Origin: an uncultured Parabacteroides sp.
GTDB taxonomy: Bacteria; Bacteroidota; Bacteroidia; Bacteroidales; Tannerellaceae
Length of the DNA: 64,000 bases
Reading direction: 5' to 3'
Assembly: GCA_900552465.1 (NCBI GenBank)
Contig: URZO01000015.1
Coordinates: forward strand, 1-64,000
Shown: positions 53,637 through 62,434 of the stretch, one piece after another
How positions within the stretch are numbered: the stretch's first letter is position 1
How the letters are laid out: the number at the start of each line of letters is the position of its first letter
Made by a program: the position numbers and the translations under genes
Notes under the pieces: model-generated
The model's database searches: none
What the model was told of the DNA's origin: nothing
The model's input: the letters and a program-made list of their open reading frames with translations, nothing else

Positions 53637-55181
53637 TTAATTTGTTCCATGCTTGAATTCTTCATCTATTGCTTCCGATTGCAACTGACTTCCCATTTTC
53701 TTGTCAAAACTGATCTTAAAAGAATAAGCGAATTCACAAGGTTTCTTTTTGGGGAAGGAAAGTTTTAAGCCCTTATCGGTTAATTCCCAACTAATCTTTT
53801 CGTCGGAACCCAACAGTTTAACATCTTTGATCTTCGCATCGGCTATCGCATTTTTGTCGAGAGATTTAATGACTGTCTCTTTATCATCCCAATTCAATAC
53901 AATCGCATAGAAGTCATTTCCCTTTGTCGTAAAGCGGATATCCTGTGCCGTATAATCAGTAGACTCATTATCACTAAAGGAACCGGCTGTACCCTTCACT
54001 GCTCCTTCTCCATATTTTGCCCAGCAACGAGTACCATAAATAGCTTCTCCGTTTACTTTCAGCCATTCACCAATGCTTAACAGCACAGCCTTTTGACTCT
54101 CCGTTATCGTACCATCGGCACGCGGACCGATGTTCAACAAAAGGCAACCGTTTTTACTGACAATATCGATCAGGTCATGTACGATCTGTTCGGGAGTCTT
54201 CTCCTCTTCTCCCTCGATATATCCCCAAGAGCGTTTACCGACAGATGTGTCTGTTTGCCAGGGGAACTTACGCATATTATCGAGCTTGCCCCGCTCAACA
54301 TCTCCGACCTGTACATTAGTCGGATAACCATGCTTGGTATTGACAACCACACCTTTTCCCCAATCCAGAGAATTATTGTAATAATAGGCCAGAAACTTAT
54401 AGAAATAAGGTTGCATAAAAGCATTTCCGACAGTCCAGTCAAACCAGATCAATTGAGGTTGATACTTGTCTATCAACTCATGGGTATGCCGAAGGAAGTC
54501 AAGAGCGATCTCTTCATTATACGCCTCTTGTTCTACGCGACGACCATACAACGAAATATCCATATCCTGTACATCGGAAGGGAACTTCATCCCTCCGTTA
54601 TAGAACCATGAGTTTTCAAGACGATGACTGGAAACGCCAAAAACCAGGCCTTCTTTATCGGCCGCCTTCTTCAAAAGCCCGACGATGTCTTTTTTTGGCC
54701 CCATCTTAACAGCATTCCATGGATTCAGATCACTATCGTACATCGCAAACCCGTCGTGATGCTCGGCAACCGGCACTACATACTTTGCACCCGCAGCCTT
54801 AAAAAGGGATATCCACTCATCCGCATCAAATTTCTCCGCCGTAAACATCGGAATAAAATCCTTATAGCCAAATTTATCTTGCGGTCCATAAGTCTCGACA
54901 TGATGTTTAAACTCTTTCGAATCTTTCTGATACATATTCCGGGAATACCATTCATTGCCAAAAGCAGGAACAGAATAAACACCCCAATGGATAAATATAC
55001 CAAACTTCGCGTCCGAAAACCATTCCGGAAACTGATAGTTCGCAGCGATACTTTCACGGCTCGGTTGGAAAACTTCAGTACCAAGCGGTGAGGCGACCGA
55101 TTCCATGCTTTCAGTTTGTTTACTTGAATGACATGACATCAACGCAAGCAAAGTAGAAAAAAGAATGACATTAGTTTTCAT
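53637..55181 (-). CDS. GH29 alpha-L-fucosidase, lipoprotein
   Basis: 514 residues with a lipoprotein signal (LLALMSC). GH29 motifs: WFSDAKFGIFIHWGVYSVPA, WISLFKAAGAKYVVPVAEHH followed by DGFAMYDS, and QLIWFDWTVGN containing the nucleophile Asp (the usual form is WFDG). The C-terminal beta domain is complete. It releases L-fucose from host or plant glycans in the periplasm or at the cell surface. It is last in an operon whose other genes look like L-fucose oxidation steps, which supports fucose as the product. It is 39 nt downstream of the mutarotase gene. Confidence 0.94.
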   Translation of the reverse strand: MKTNVILFSTLLALMSCHSSKQTESMESVASPLGTEVFQPSRESIAANYQFPEWFSDAKFGIFIHWGVYSVPAFGNEWYSRNMYQKDSKEFKHHVETYGPQDKFGYKDFIPMFTAEKFDADEWISLFKAAGAKYVVPVAEHHDGFAMYDSDLNPWNAVKMGPKKDIVGLLKKAADKEGLVFGVSSHRLENSWFYNGGMKFPSDVQDMDISLYGRRVEQEAYNEEIALDFLRHTHELIDKYQPQLIWFDWTVGNAFMQPYFYKFLAYYYNNSLDWGKGVVVNTKHGYPTNVQVGDVERGKLDNMRKFPWQTDTSVGKRSWGYIEGEEEKTPEQIVHDLIDIVSKNGCLLLNIGPRADGTITESQKAVLLSIGEWLKVNGEAIYGTRCWAKYGEGAVKGTAGSFSDNESTDYTAQDIRFTTKGNDFYAIVLNWDDKETVIKSLDKNAIADAKIKDVKLLGSDEKISWELTDKGLKLSFPKKKPCEFAYSFKISFDKKMGSQLQSEAIDEEFKHGTN

Positions 55182-55219
55182 TTCTATATTAGTTTTAAGT
55201 TTTTATTTATGATTTCCGG

Positions 55220-55609
55220 TTACGAATACAAGTAAAATATCCGCTCCATCAACGTCCACTTTTCAGCCGAAGATGCATTCGGCAATGTTTTCTGGAAGCG
55301 GGCAACAAAATTCTCCCATTCAGCCTGACGAGGCAATGTATTTAACTTTGCCATAGCCGAATCCCAGTCAAAGTCGAGTGGAGTTTCAACAATCATAAAT
55401 AAGCGGGAACCCAGCAGATAAATTTCCATCTCCAGGATACCGACTGCCCGGATACCTTCTCTTATCTCCGGCCAGGACTTGGCCTCGCTATGCCACTGGA
55501 TATATTCGTCGATCAACTCCGGATCATCTTTCAACTCCAACGTCTGGCAATATCGTTTCACAGGCCCGTTATATTCCTTAACCCTGTAACCGCATTTTGA
55601 TTCTTCCAT
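55220..55609 (-). CDS. L-rhamnose/L-fucose mutarotase (RhaM-like)
   Basis: 129 residues with the RhaM fold: RYCQTLELKDDPELIDEYIQ, WHSEAKSWPEIREGI and MEIYLLGSRLFMIVE. The His and the WPE segment are conserved. The enzyme interconverts sugar anomers; next to a fucosidase and a likely fucose dehydrogenase it most plausibly acts on L-fucose rather than L-rhamnose. The assignment to fucose is inference from gene order. Confidence 0.85.
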   Translation of the reverse strand: MEESKCGYRVKEYNGPVKRYCQTLELKDDPELIDEYIQWHSEAKSWPEIREGIRAVGILEMEIYLLGSRLFMIVETPLDFDWDSAMAKLNTLPRQAEWENFVARFQKTLPNASSAEKWTLMERIFYLYS

Positions 55610-55638
55610 TTCTTATTCTATTTATTCTTGTTCACAAC

Positions 55639-56562
55639 TTATTCCGACATATTTTTAATGTACGGAAGCTCAACCAAATCATTAAACCCATAAAAACGTT
55701 CCGCATTCCGCCCCAGGAAGAGGCTCTTTTCCTGTTCATCGAGCAGGTCGGACTTCACGATGAAATCGTATGACATGCGGTATGTTATCGCAGCTATCGT
55801 GCGAGGATAATCCGATCCCCACATCAGTTTTCCGATCCCCACAAGCTCCGCCGCTTCCCTGATGGCCCGGACCGCCCCTGTAAAAGGATAGAATTCATCA
55901 TTAAACAGCCACGTGATTCCCCCCGACTCAATCCTGACGTTTTCATTTTCGGCAAGTTTTATTTGTTCCTGCCAGCCTTTTCGTGTCACCATCCCGAAAT
56001 GTCCGATCGCAATCTTCAAAGAGGGATATTCTGCTATGATCTCCTTCATCTCGGCCACCTGCTCCGCTCCATCGGCCAAGTCTACTGAGAGTATAATATG
56101 ATGTTCTTCCATCAACCTGAACATACGCATCATCTCGTCCGAAGTCAGCAAGATCTTTCCCCGGGAAGTGACCAACCTCTGTGCCGGTATTTTGATCGCC
56201 CGAAAACCTCGGGCAATTAATTCTTTCGCCTGCTCATAATAGCCCGGTTGACGCGCTTCGACCAATCCGCAACATAAAAAGCGACCGGGATATCTTTGTT
56301 GCACATCCCACAAATATTGGTTCTGGCAGCCATCGATGTATTCCTGTGTAATGACAGCTGCGCTAACCTGCGCATAATCCATATTAGAGAGAAAGATCTC
56401 CGCCGTATTCCTGCCGTCGATCATAAAAGGCGGAAGCATCTGGCGCACCTCGCCCATGAACAGCGACCGGCCGCCTTCCATACTTTTGATCGCCTGTCCT
56501 TCGACTTCCGCATCCTGCCGGAGCCAAAGATGTGCATGTGCATCGATTATCGGAAACATCAT
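55639..56562 (-). CDS. Amidohydrolase-2 family, probable L-fucono-lactonase
   Basis: 307 residues (start MM; either ATG possible). Metal-binding HxH in IDAHAHLWLRQ, a central His in IAIGHFGMVTRKG and the Asp in LMWGSDYPRTIA identify the Amidohydro_2 (TIM-barrel) family, which includes sugar lactonases. In this operon the likely reaction is opening of L-fucono-1,5-lactone to L-fuconate. Lactonase identity is inferred from neighbours. Confidence 0.82.
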   Translation of the reverse strand: MMFPIIDAHAHLWLRQDAEVEGQAIKSMEGGRSLFMGEVRQMLPPFMIDGRNTAEIFLSNMDYAQVSAAVITQEYIDGCQNQYLWDVQQRYPGRFLCCGLVEARQPGYYEQAKELIARGFRAIKIPAQRLVTSRGKILLTSDEMMRMFRLMEEHHIILSVDLADGAEQVAEMKEIIAEYPSLKIAIGHFGMVTRKGWQEQIKLAENENVRIESGGITWLFNDEFYPFTGAVRAIREAAELVGIGKLMWGSDYPRTIAAITYRMSYDFIVKSDLLDEQEKSLFLGRNAERFYGFNDLVELPYIKNMSE

Positions 56563-56563
56563 T

Positions 56564-57583
56564 TCAAAAACGGATTAAGATTCTAAACACTTCCCCCGGA
56601 TTGGCAAGCCATTTTTCCAAAGCGGCCTGTGCCTCTTCCGGTTCATAAACAGCCGTTATCAGTTCGTCGACAGGACAGATGCCCCGTTTCAGATATTCCA
56701 TGACCGCTTTAAAGTCGCACGGCATGGCATTACGCGACCCCAGTATATTAATCTCTTTCTTGACAAAATATTGTGTATCGAAAGCGATTTTCTCTTTCGC
56801 ATATCCGATATAGACGACACGCCCGGTAAAGGCGGCTTCAGCAACAGCACCCGTATACGTTTCCGGACGGCCGACCGCTTCGATTACGACATCGGCTCCA
56901 TGACTATCCGTTATTTTACACACCTGTTCATGCAAGTTTTCGGTCATCGAATTGATCGTATAACGAGCTCCTAACCGTTTCGCCAGTTCCAGCTTCCTGT
57001 TGTCGACATCCACCGCAATCACCTTAGCGCCCCGGATAGCCGAACGCACAATCGCCCCGACCCCGATCATCCCGCAACCCAATACGATTACAGTATCGCT
57101 ATCAGTAACCCCGGCACGATTGACAGCATGGAAGCCGACGCTCATCGGTTCTACCAAAGCAAAGTCGCGCACGGAGACAGCATCATCGGCGATCACCTTC
57201 TCCCAAGGAACCGATATATACTCCGATATCGCCCCGTCGCGCTGCACTCCCAAAGTCTGATTAAACTCGCAGGCATTAGGACGGCCATTGTGACAAGCCG
57301 CACATTTACCGCAATTGGTATAAGGATTGACCGTCGCATTCATACCCGGCTTCAAATGAGAAGGCACACCTTCCGTAACAGCCTCTATCATCCCCCCGAT
57401 CTCATGTCCGGGGATAACCGGCAGTTTCACCAGCGGATTAAGCCCTCTGAACGTGTTCAGGTCGGATCCGCAAAAACCGACATATCCGATCTTGAGCAGC
57501 ACATGACCAGGAGTCAATGCCGGCTTTTCGATCTCTGCCAGCCGGACCTGTCCGGGCTGGATTATTTGTATTGCTTTCATCAT
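56564..57583 (-). CDS. Zinc-dependent medium-chain dehydrogenase
   Basis: 339 residues. Catalytic zinc ligands are in GFCGSDLNTF and VIPGHEIGG; the structural zinc site is the four-Cys cluster in NCGKCAACHNGRPNACEF; NAD binding is at VLGCGMIGVGAIV. It resembles sorbitol/threonine/galactitol dehydrogenases. In the pathway proposed here it could oxidise 2-keto-3-deoxy-L-fuconate, but L-fuconate or another polyol is equally possible. It abuts the amidohydrolase (1-nt gap) and follows the aldo-keto reductase by 8 nt. Confidence 0.9.
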   Translation of the reverse strand: MMKAIQIIQPGQVRLAEIEKPALTPGHVLLKIGYVGFCGSDLNTFRGLNPLVKLPVIPGHEIGGMIEAVTEGVPSHLKPGMNATVNPYTNCGKCAACHNGRPNACEFNQTLGVQRDGAISEYISVPWEKVIADDAVSVRDFALVEPMSVGFHAVNRAGVTDSDTVIVLGCGMIGVGAIVRSAIRGAKVIAVDVDNRKLELAKRLGARYTINSMTENLHEQVCKITDSHGADVVIEAVGRPETYTGAVAEAAFTGRVVYIGYAKEKIAFDTQYFVKKEINILGSRNAMPCDFKAVMEYLKRGICPVDELITAVYEPEEAQAALEKWLANPGEVFRILIRF

Positions 57584-57591
57584 TCTATCTA

Positions 57592-58524
57592 TTAACTGTT
57601 TACCCAGGAATCACGAAACGCAGGTTCGAATATCTTCCGGACCTCATCCAACAACTCTACATCCAGAGGCGTATCGGCATACCGGATGGTCTTCAATACA
57701 TTTTCAGGATTTGTCGTGCTAAACAGTGTCGTCGCAATGCGCGGATTATTTACAGAGAAAGAGACAGCCAACTGCTCGACAGGAACACCTTTTGAACGGC
57801 AATATTCCACGGCTTTCACTGACAAGCGTCTTAAAGCTGCGGGAGCCGGATGCCAGTCCGGCGCTCCCCGTTCGGTCAACAGCCCCATCGCATAGGGAGA
57901 AGCGTTGATCACCCCGGTATCTTTAGATTCGAAAAAGTCCAGATAATCGGTGAGGGCATCATCATTCAACGTGTAATGGCAAAAAGACAAGACGCTCTCT
58001 ACTGTTCCGGCAGGCACATGATCGATTACATATTTAAAATGCCTCAAATTAAGATTCGTGATCCCGACATGCTTTACGACTCCCGCCTCTCTCAACTCCA
58101 CAAGGGCGGGAAGCGTCTCCCGGCAGACTTGCTCCAGATCGGCAAATTCGATATCGTGGACATTGATCAGGTCGACATAATCGACATTCAGCCTTTCCAG
58201 ACTCTCATAAACACTCTCCTTAGCCCTTTTTGCCGAATAATCCCAACTATTCACCCCGTCTTTTCCATAACGGCCGACTTTTGTAGAGAGAAGATAACGA
58301 TTCCGGTCTATATTTTTCAAGGCCTTCCCCAAAACCTGCTCTGCTTTCAAATGACCGTAATAAGGCGATACATCGATAAAGTTAATGCCATTATCGACAG
58401 CAGTATAAACCGCATCAATACCAATGTTTTCTTTCAAGGGATGAAACACACCTCCCAAAGATGAAGCGCCGAAGCCCAAAGCCGACACTTCCATACCTGT
58501 TTTTCCTAATTTTCTATACTTCAT
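57592..58524 (-). CDS. Aldo-keto reductase, L-galactose/L-fucose dehydrogenase-like
   Basis: 310 residues. The AKR tetrad is visible: Asp in NFIDVSPYYGHLKAE, its Tyr, Lys in LLSTKVGRYG and His in LINVHDIEFADL. The sequence resembles the L-galactose dehydrogenase branch (LGFGASSLGGVF, NASPYAMGLLTERGAPDWHP). L-galactose and L-fucose differ only at C6, so it may oxidise L-fucose to the lactone. It is the first gene of the fucosidase operon; a TAGCTTTG box on the minus strand at 58548-58555 may be its promoter. Confidence 0.9.
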   Translation of the reverse strand: MKYRKLGKTGMEVSALGFGASSLGGVFHPLKENIGIDAVYTAVDNGINFIDVSPYYGHLKAEQVLGKALKNIDRNRYLLSTKVGRYGKDGVNSWDYSAKRAKESVYESLERLNVDYVDLINVHDIEFADLEQVCRETLPALVELREAGVVKHVGITNLNLRHFKYVIDHVPAGTVESVLSFCHYTLNDDALTDYLDFFESKDTGVINASPYAMGLLTERGAPDWHPAPAALRRLSVKAVEYCRSKGVPVEQLAVSFSVNNPRIATTLFSTTNPENVLKTIRYADTPLDVELLDEVRKIFEPAFRDSWVNS

Positions 58525-58707
58525 GGCCTTTCATTAGATTGGATTGACAAAGCTATACAATCATTCTTTATAACCCTCATGTCTTATCGACCAAAAATTG
58601 TATTTTATCGACTTTTTAGCATTTCGCTTTAAAATATTGTCCAGATGTAAACAGAGCGAAGAAAAGCAAAAAGGCCATAAGAACAAGTCTTACAGCCTTT
58701 TTATAAG

Positions 58708-58781
<74 letters not shown>

Positions 58782-58877
58782 ATCCTTATTTGCGGTGCAA
58801 AGGTAGTATTATTATTTAAATATGCAAAGGCTTTATCCCATTTTTCTCCTTAGTTGTTGCAAATCGGTTATTCCTGC

Positions 58878-61226
58878 TTAGAACGGATAGCCAACAGCGA
58901 AATGCCAGGCGAAGTTGTCGTGGAAGTTGGGATGCAGGATCGCCCATTTCTTTTTGCCGGTTTCTTGCGGGTTGTAGGCTTTCATACCGGTGTCGAAACG
59001 GATCAGGAAGAAATCGAAATCGAGGCGGAGGCCTAATCCGTAGGAAGCGGCGATCTCCCTGTAGAAACGGGAGAAGTCGAAGTTGCCGTTCGGACGACTC
59101 TTATCCTTATGGAAGGTCCAGATATTACCGGCGTCGAGAAAGGCGGCCATCTCGAATTTCCAGAACAGCTTGGTACGATATTCCAGATTCAGATCCAGGC
59201 GGATGTCACCGACCTGCTGGGCAAACGACTTGACCGAGTCGGCCGGCATACTTCCCGGACCCAGCGAACGGACAGACCATCCGCGGACACTATTCGCACC
59301 GCCGGAAAAATAGCTGCGCTCGAACGGCAGCATCTTCGAGTTGCCGTATGGATAACCGACGCCAACGCCGACATGGAATGCCAACTTATTACGGCTGTCC
59401 AGCACGATGCTTTTACTAAAGTCCACATCTCCTTTTACAAACTGGGCATAATTGATTCCGAACAGCTTATACCGCCCTTCGTCATCCTTACTCGCTCCTG
59501 TCATTGCAGAAAGTGCATATAACAGATTTCCCGCCATCTCGAACGACAACCGCATGGAATGCGTGTTCCGCAAGCGGTTCTGGGGATTATAATTGCTAAA
59601 GGAATACGTATATCCGGAACCAACAATAAACTGGTCCGTAAAGTTATAAAGCAAAGTCGATTCAGGCATCGTGTCTCTAAATGACTGACTGATCTTCGGC
59701 AAATGCACATAATCGATGTCCAACAACTTGAACACATGGCGCGCCTGCATGTTGCTCCGTTCCTGCCAGATGTAATTCCATCCGGCCGAAACAATGGCCC
59801 GCTTGAACTCCGGCCGGGTCTGGATGCTGTAACTCATCTTCAACTCGGTCGTCGCACGCAGTTTTCGGCGGAAATCTTCTTTCAGGAAAGGGAAGAGAAA
59901 ACGGGGAAACAGGATAGAAGCCTCGGTTCCGAATTCCCAGAAATTATTGCCTTCCGACTGATTGCCGGACAATGCCTCGTATGCACCGCGGACTTTGGCG
60001 GAAAACACTTCCGAGCCTTTGAACAGATTGCGGTGCTGATAGTTCAGACTTGATGCAAAACCAAAATCACCCGCCGAGTTCGTCCCTTCCACATCGACGC
60101 CGAACCCTTGCAGTTTGGCAGGCGAGGTCAGAATGGAACAGTTCAGCTTCATGGTGTCGTTTTCCTCTATCTCCGAAAAACGGATGTTCACATTACGCAG
60201 GGCCCGCAAAGTGGCAAAAGAGGAATAAGTCTGCTCAATTGTCCGCTCATTATACAGGCGTCCCGGCGTGATATAATTACTCTTGCGCAACACGCCCGGA
60301 CGGATGCTTCTTCCGTTCTTGCCATACAGGATATTGATATTGCCGACCTTAACCGTGTCGTACGGCATCTCATTATCCTCTTCCAGCGTCAGCGGATTAT
60401 AATCCGTCATGATCGAGACATCCTTAATATAGTACTGCCGGTGCAACGTATCGACAACGCTCCCGTCCGGCTTTTGTAACCGATAGGGCTTGAGCAGCAT
60501 ATCCAGATCCACGATATTCCGGTTGAAAGAGCTGTCAGCAATATAAGACAGATAATCACGGTTGAAAGCATAATAACCACGCCGGCGCAGCAATGTCGTG
60601 ATACGTTGCCGTTCCTTGTCGAGCACATCACGGTCAAAGAGGGCGCTGTCTTTTATCAAAGAGGTATAATCATCGGAATAGGTACGGAAAGCCGAAGCGA
60701 AAACCGAGCGGTGAGGCGGCTTAAGCCGTGCAATACTGTCGATCTTCGGATCGCTCAACTCCATCGAATAATCGTGTATGCGATAAGGCGTATTAGAAAC
60801 TACATTATATGTCACGACCGCCTTTTTGTGTTTCGATGTGTCGATGGAAGCCGAAACATCGGCATTCGTGTATCCTTTATTGATAAAGAAACGTTCCAAC
60901 TCGTCGACCGACTGTGTGACCAGCGTCGTATCCAGGATAACCGGCGCCTCTCCCATCCGGCGAAGCTGCTTGTTGATCCATCTTTTCTCGTTCCGCCCGG
61001 ACCAGTCGTACACGAACAACTGCCATTTCATCAACCCAAATGCCTTGAAGTTGGGCTGCTGGCGCAGGTAAGGTTTCAGTTCATTCTTCTTATAGGTCTT
61101 ATTATCCGATACAATTTCGATTTTGTCCAGCAGATATTCTCCTTCGCCGACAAATTTCGTCGAGCTACAGGAGACTAAGAGCATTATGAAACAAATGAAA
61201 TATAGTATTTGGATTCCCTTCATCAT
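58878..61226 (-). CDS. tamL: TamL-type Omp85 lipoprotein (BamA/TamA family)
   Basis: 782 residues with a lipoprotein signal (IMLLVSCSS), POTRA-like repeats in the first half (FINKGYTNADVSASIDTSKH, LLRRRGYYAFNRDYLSYIAD) and a C-terminal 16-strand Omp85 barrel with the VRGWSVRSLGPGS lid motif. The lipid anchor distinguishes the Bacteroidetes TamL from ordinary TamA. It probably helps fold or export outer-membrane and surface proteins together with TamB, which is not in this window. It is divergent from the TrmH-family gene. Confidence 0.9.
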   Translation of the reverse strand: MMKGIQILYFICFIMLLVSCSSTKFVGEGEYLLDKIEIVSDNKTYKKNELKPYLRQQPNFKAFGLMKWQLFVYDWSGRNEKRWINKQLRRMGEAPVILDTTLVTQSVDELERFFINKGYTNADVSASIDTSKHKKAVVTYNVVSNTPYRIHDYSMELSDPKIDSIARLKPPHRSVFASAFRTYSDDYTSLIKDSALFDRDVLDKERQRITTLLRRRGYYAFNRDYLSYIADSSFNRNIVDLDMLLKPYRLQKPDGSVVDTLHRQYYIKDVSIMTDYNPLTLEEDNEMPYDTVKVGNINILYGKNGRSIRPGVLRKSNYITPGRLYNERTIEQTYSSFATLRALRNVNIRFSEIEENDTMKLNCSILTSPAKLQGFGVDVEGTNSAGDFGFASSLNYQHRNLFKGSEVFSAKVRGAYEALSGNQSEGNNFWEFGTEASILFPRFLFPFLKEDFRRKLRATTELKMSYSIQTRPEFKRAIVSAGWNYIWQERSNMQARHVFKLLDIDYVHLPKISQSFRDTMPESTLLYNFTDQFIVGSGYTYSFSNYNPQNRLRNTHSMRLSFEMAGNLLYALSAMTGASKDDEGRYKLFGINYAQFVKGDVDFSKSIVLDSRNKLAFHVGVGVGYPYGNSKMLPFERSYFSGGANSVRGWSVRSLGPGSMPADSVKSFAQQVGDIRLDLNLEYRTKLFWKFEMAAFLDAGNIWTFHKDKSRPNGNFDFSRFYREIAASYGLGLRLDFDFFLIRFDTGMKAYNPQETGKKKWAILHPNFHDNFAWHFAVGYPF

Positions 61227-61243
61227 TCAAGCTTTTACGCACG

Positions 61244-61281
61244 CAAATGTAACTGAATTTAAAGAAATTCCCGTACATTTG
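61244..61281. promoter_or_regulatory. Mirror-image divergent promoters of tamL and the rRNA/tRNA methyltransferase
   Basis: CAAATGTA at 61244-61251 (minus-strand TACATTTG, towards tamL) and TACATTTG at 61274-61281 (plus strand, towards the methyltransferase) are perfect -7 boxes in inverted arrangement, 22 nt apart. Neither has an obvious -33 box. Confidence 0.55.
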
Positions 61282-61300
61282 CCGCATAAAAAGAGTAAAG

Positions 61301-62071
61301 ATGCTGAGCAAGGGGAAACTAAAATACATCCATTCGTTAGAAATGAAGAAATATCGGAACGAACTGAATGCATTCGTGGCCGAAGGGAACAAACTGGTTG
61401 CAGATATGCTACATGCTTTCGAGTGCGAACTGATTCTTGCCAAACCGTCCTGGATGGCGACACAGGGAGACATACCGACGAAAGAGTTGTTAGAAGCGGA
61501 CGACGAAGACATCCGTAAAGCCAGTTTCCTGAAAACCCCGCAGGACGTGCTTGCCGTATTCAAGCGCCCCGCCTGGTCGCTCGCCGAAGCCGATCCGGCC
61601 GCCTCGCTCGTGCTGGCGCTCGACGGCATACAAGACCCGGGAAACCTCGGGACCATCATCCGGCTTGCCGACTGGTTCGGCATCGAACATATCGTTTGCA
61701 GCCCCGACACGGCGGATGTATTCAGCCCGAAGACGGTCCAGGCCACGATGGGTGCGCTGGCACACGTAAAAGTTCACTATGCCGATCTGGCAACCTATCT
61801 GAAGGCACAGGCAGAGAAAAAGATCCCGCTGTTCGGCACATTCCTCGACGGAGAAAACATGTACACGAAGGAACTCTCTGCAAACGGAATCATCGTCATG
61901 GGCAATGAAGGAAACGGAATACGCCCGGAGATAGAAGAGTTGATCGATCAGAAACTATACATTCCGAGCTTCCCGCCCGAAAGAGAAACCTCAGAGTCTC
62001 TGAATGTAGCCATTGCGACGGCCGTCATCTGCGCCGAGTTTCGCCGCCGGCAGGGAAATGCCGCTCAATAA
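61301..62071 (+). CDS. TrmH/SpoU-family RNA 2'-O-methyltransferase
   Basis: 256 residues. The N-terminal substrate-binding part (KLKYIHSLEMKKYRNELNAF, VAEGNKLVADML) precedes the SPOUT domain with its knot motifs: LALDGIQDPGNLGTIIRLAD, VMGNEGNGIRPE and PSFPPERETSESLNVAIATA. It methylates the ribose of an rRNA or tRNA nucleotide with S-adenosylmethionine; which one is unknown. Its last 81 nt overlap the end of the convergent hypothetical gene. Confidence 0.93.
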   Translation: MLSKGKLKYIHSLEMKKYRNELNAFVAEGNKLVADMLHAFECELILAKPSWMATQGDIPTKELLEADDEDIRKASFLKTPQDVLAVFKRPAWSLAEADPAASLVLALDGIQDPGNLGTIIRLADWFGIEHIVCSPDTADVFSPKTVQATMGALAHVKVHYADLATYLKAQAEKKIPLFGTFLDGENMYTKELSANGIIVMGNEGNGIRPEIEELIDQKLYIPSFPPERETSESLNVAIATAVICAEFRRRQGNAAQ

Positions 62072-62425
62072 CAACAGGCAGGCGGGCGAGCCCAATTCGG
62101 CAACATCGGGAAAGCCCAGTCTTTTCAGTGCTTTCGCCAACGTTTCATCAGGCAAGAGACTAAGAGCCACTCGTTCCCGCGCTTGACGCGGGATCGCAAA
62201 GGGACTGCCCGGATAAGAACTCCGATGAAACTGCCTGTTCTCTTGCGATCCCGCGTCGAGCGCGGGAACGGGAACGGGGATCAGGATGCCGTCATAAAAC
62301 TCCGTTCCGGCAATCTCTTCTTCCAACGGAAAAACGCCTGCCAAGACACCTCTGTCGTCTAACTCGGCATAGTGCATCCGGTAAAACTGTTTCCAGTAAA
62401 TATAGTGAGAAGCGACCCGCCGCAT
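61991..62425 (-). CDS. Hypothetical protein carrying an inserted repeat pair
   Basis: 144 residues of unknown function. The N-terminal part (YIYWKQFYRMHYAELDDRGV, PLEEEIAGTEFYDGILIPV) looks like a conserved Bacteroidales protein I have no function for. Residues about 50-87 (PVPALDAGSQENRQFH and what follows) are encoded by two facing 28-bp GC-rich hairpins, an apparent in-frame insertion. The C-terminal part (LPDETLAKALKRLGFPDVAE) resumes normal composition. The end overlaps the convergent methyltransferase gene by 81 nt. It lies 9 nt downstream of the DUF4296 gene and probably belongs to the lspA operon. Confidence 0.65.
   Translation of the reverse strand: MRRVASHYIYWKQFYRMHYAELDDRGVLAGVFPLEEEIAGTEFYDGILIPVPVPALDAGSQENRQFHRSSYPGSPFAIPRQARERVALSLLPDETLAKALKRLGFPDVAELGSPACLLLLSGISLPAAKLGADDGRRNGYIQRL
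62172..62270. repeat. Facing pair of 28-bp GC-rich hairpins (BIME-like)
   Basis: The 28-bp element at 62172-62199 (CGTTCCCGCGCTTGACGCGG...) and the one at 62243-62270 are reverse complements at 27 of 28 positions, with a 43-nt spacer. Each contains its own CCCGCG/CGCGGG stem. They lie within a coding sequence and are read in frame. Confidence 0.85.
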
Positions 62426-62434
62426 AACACCCGT

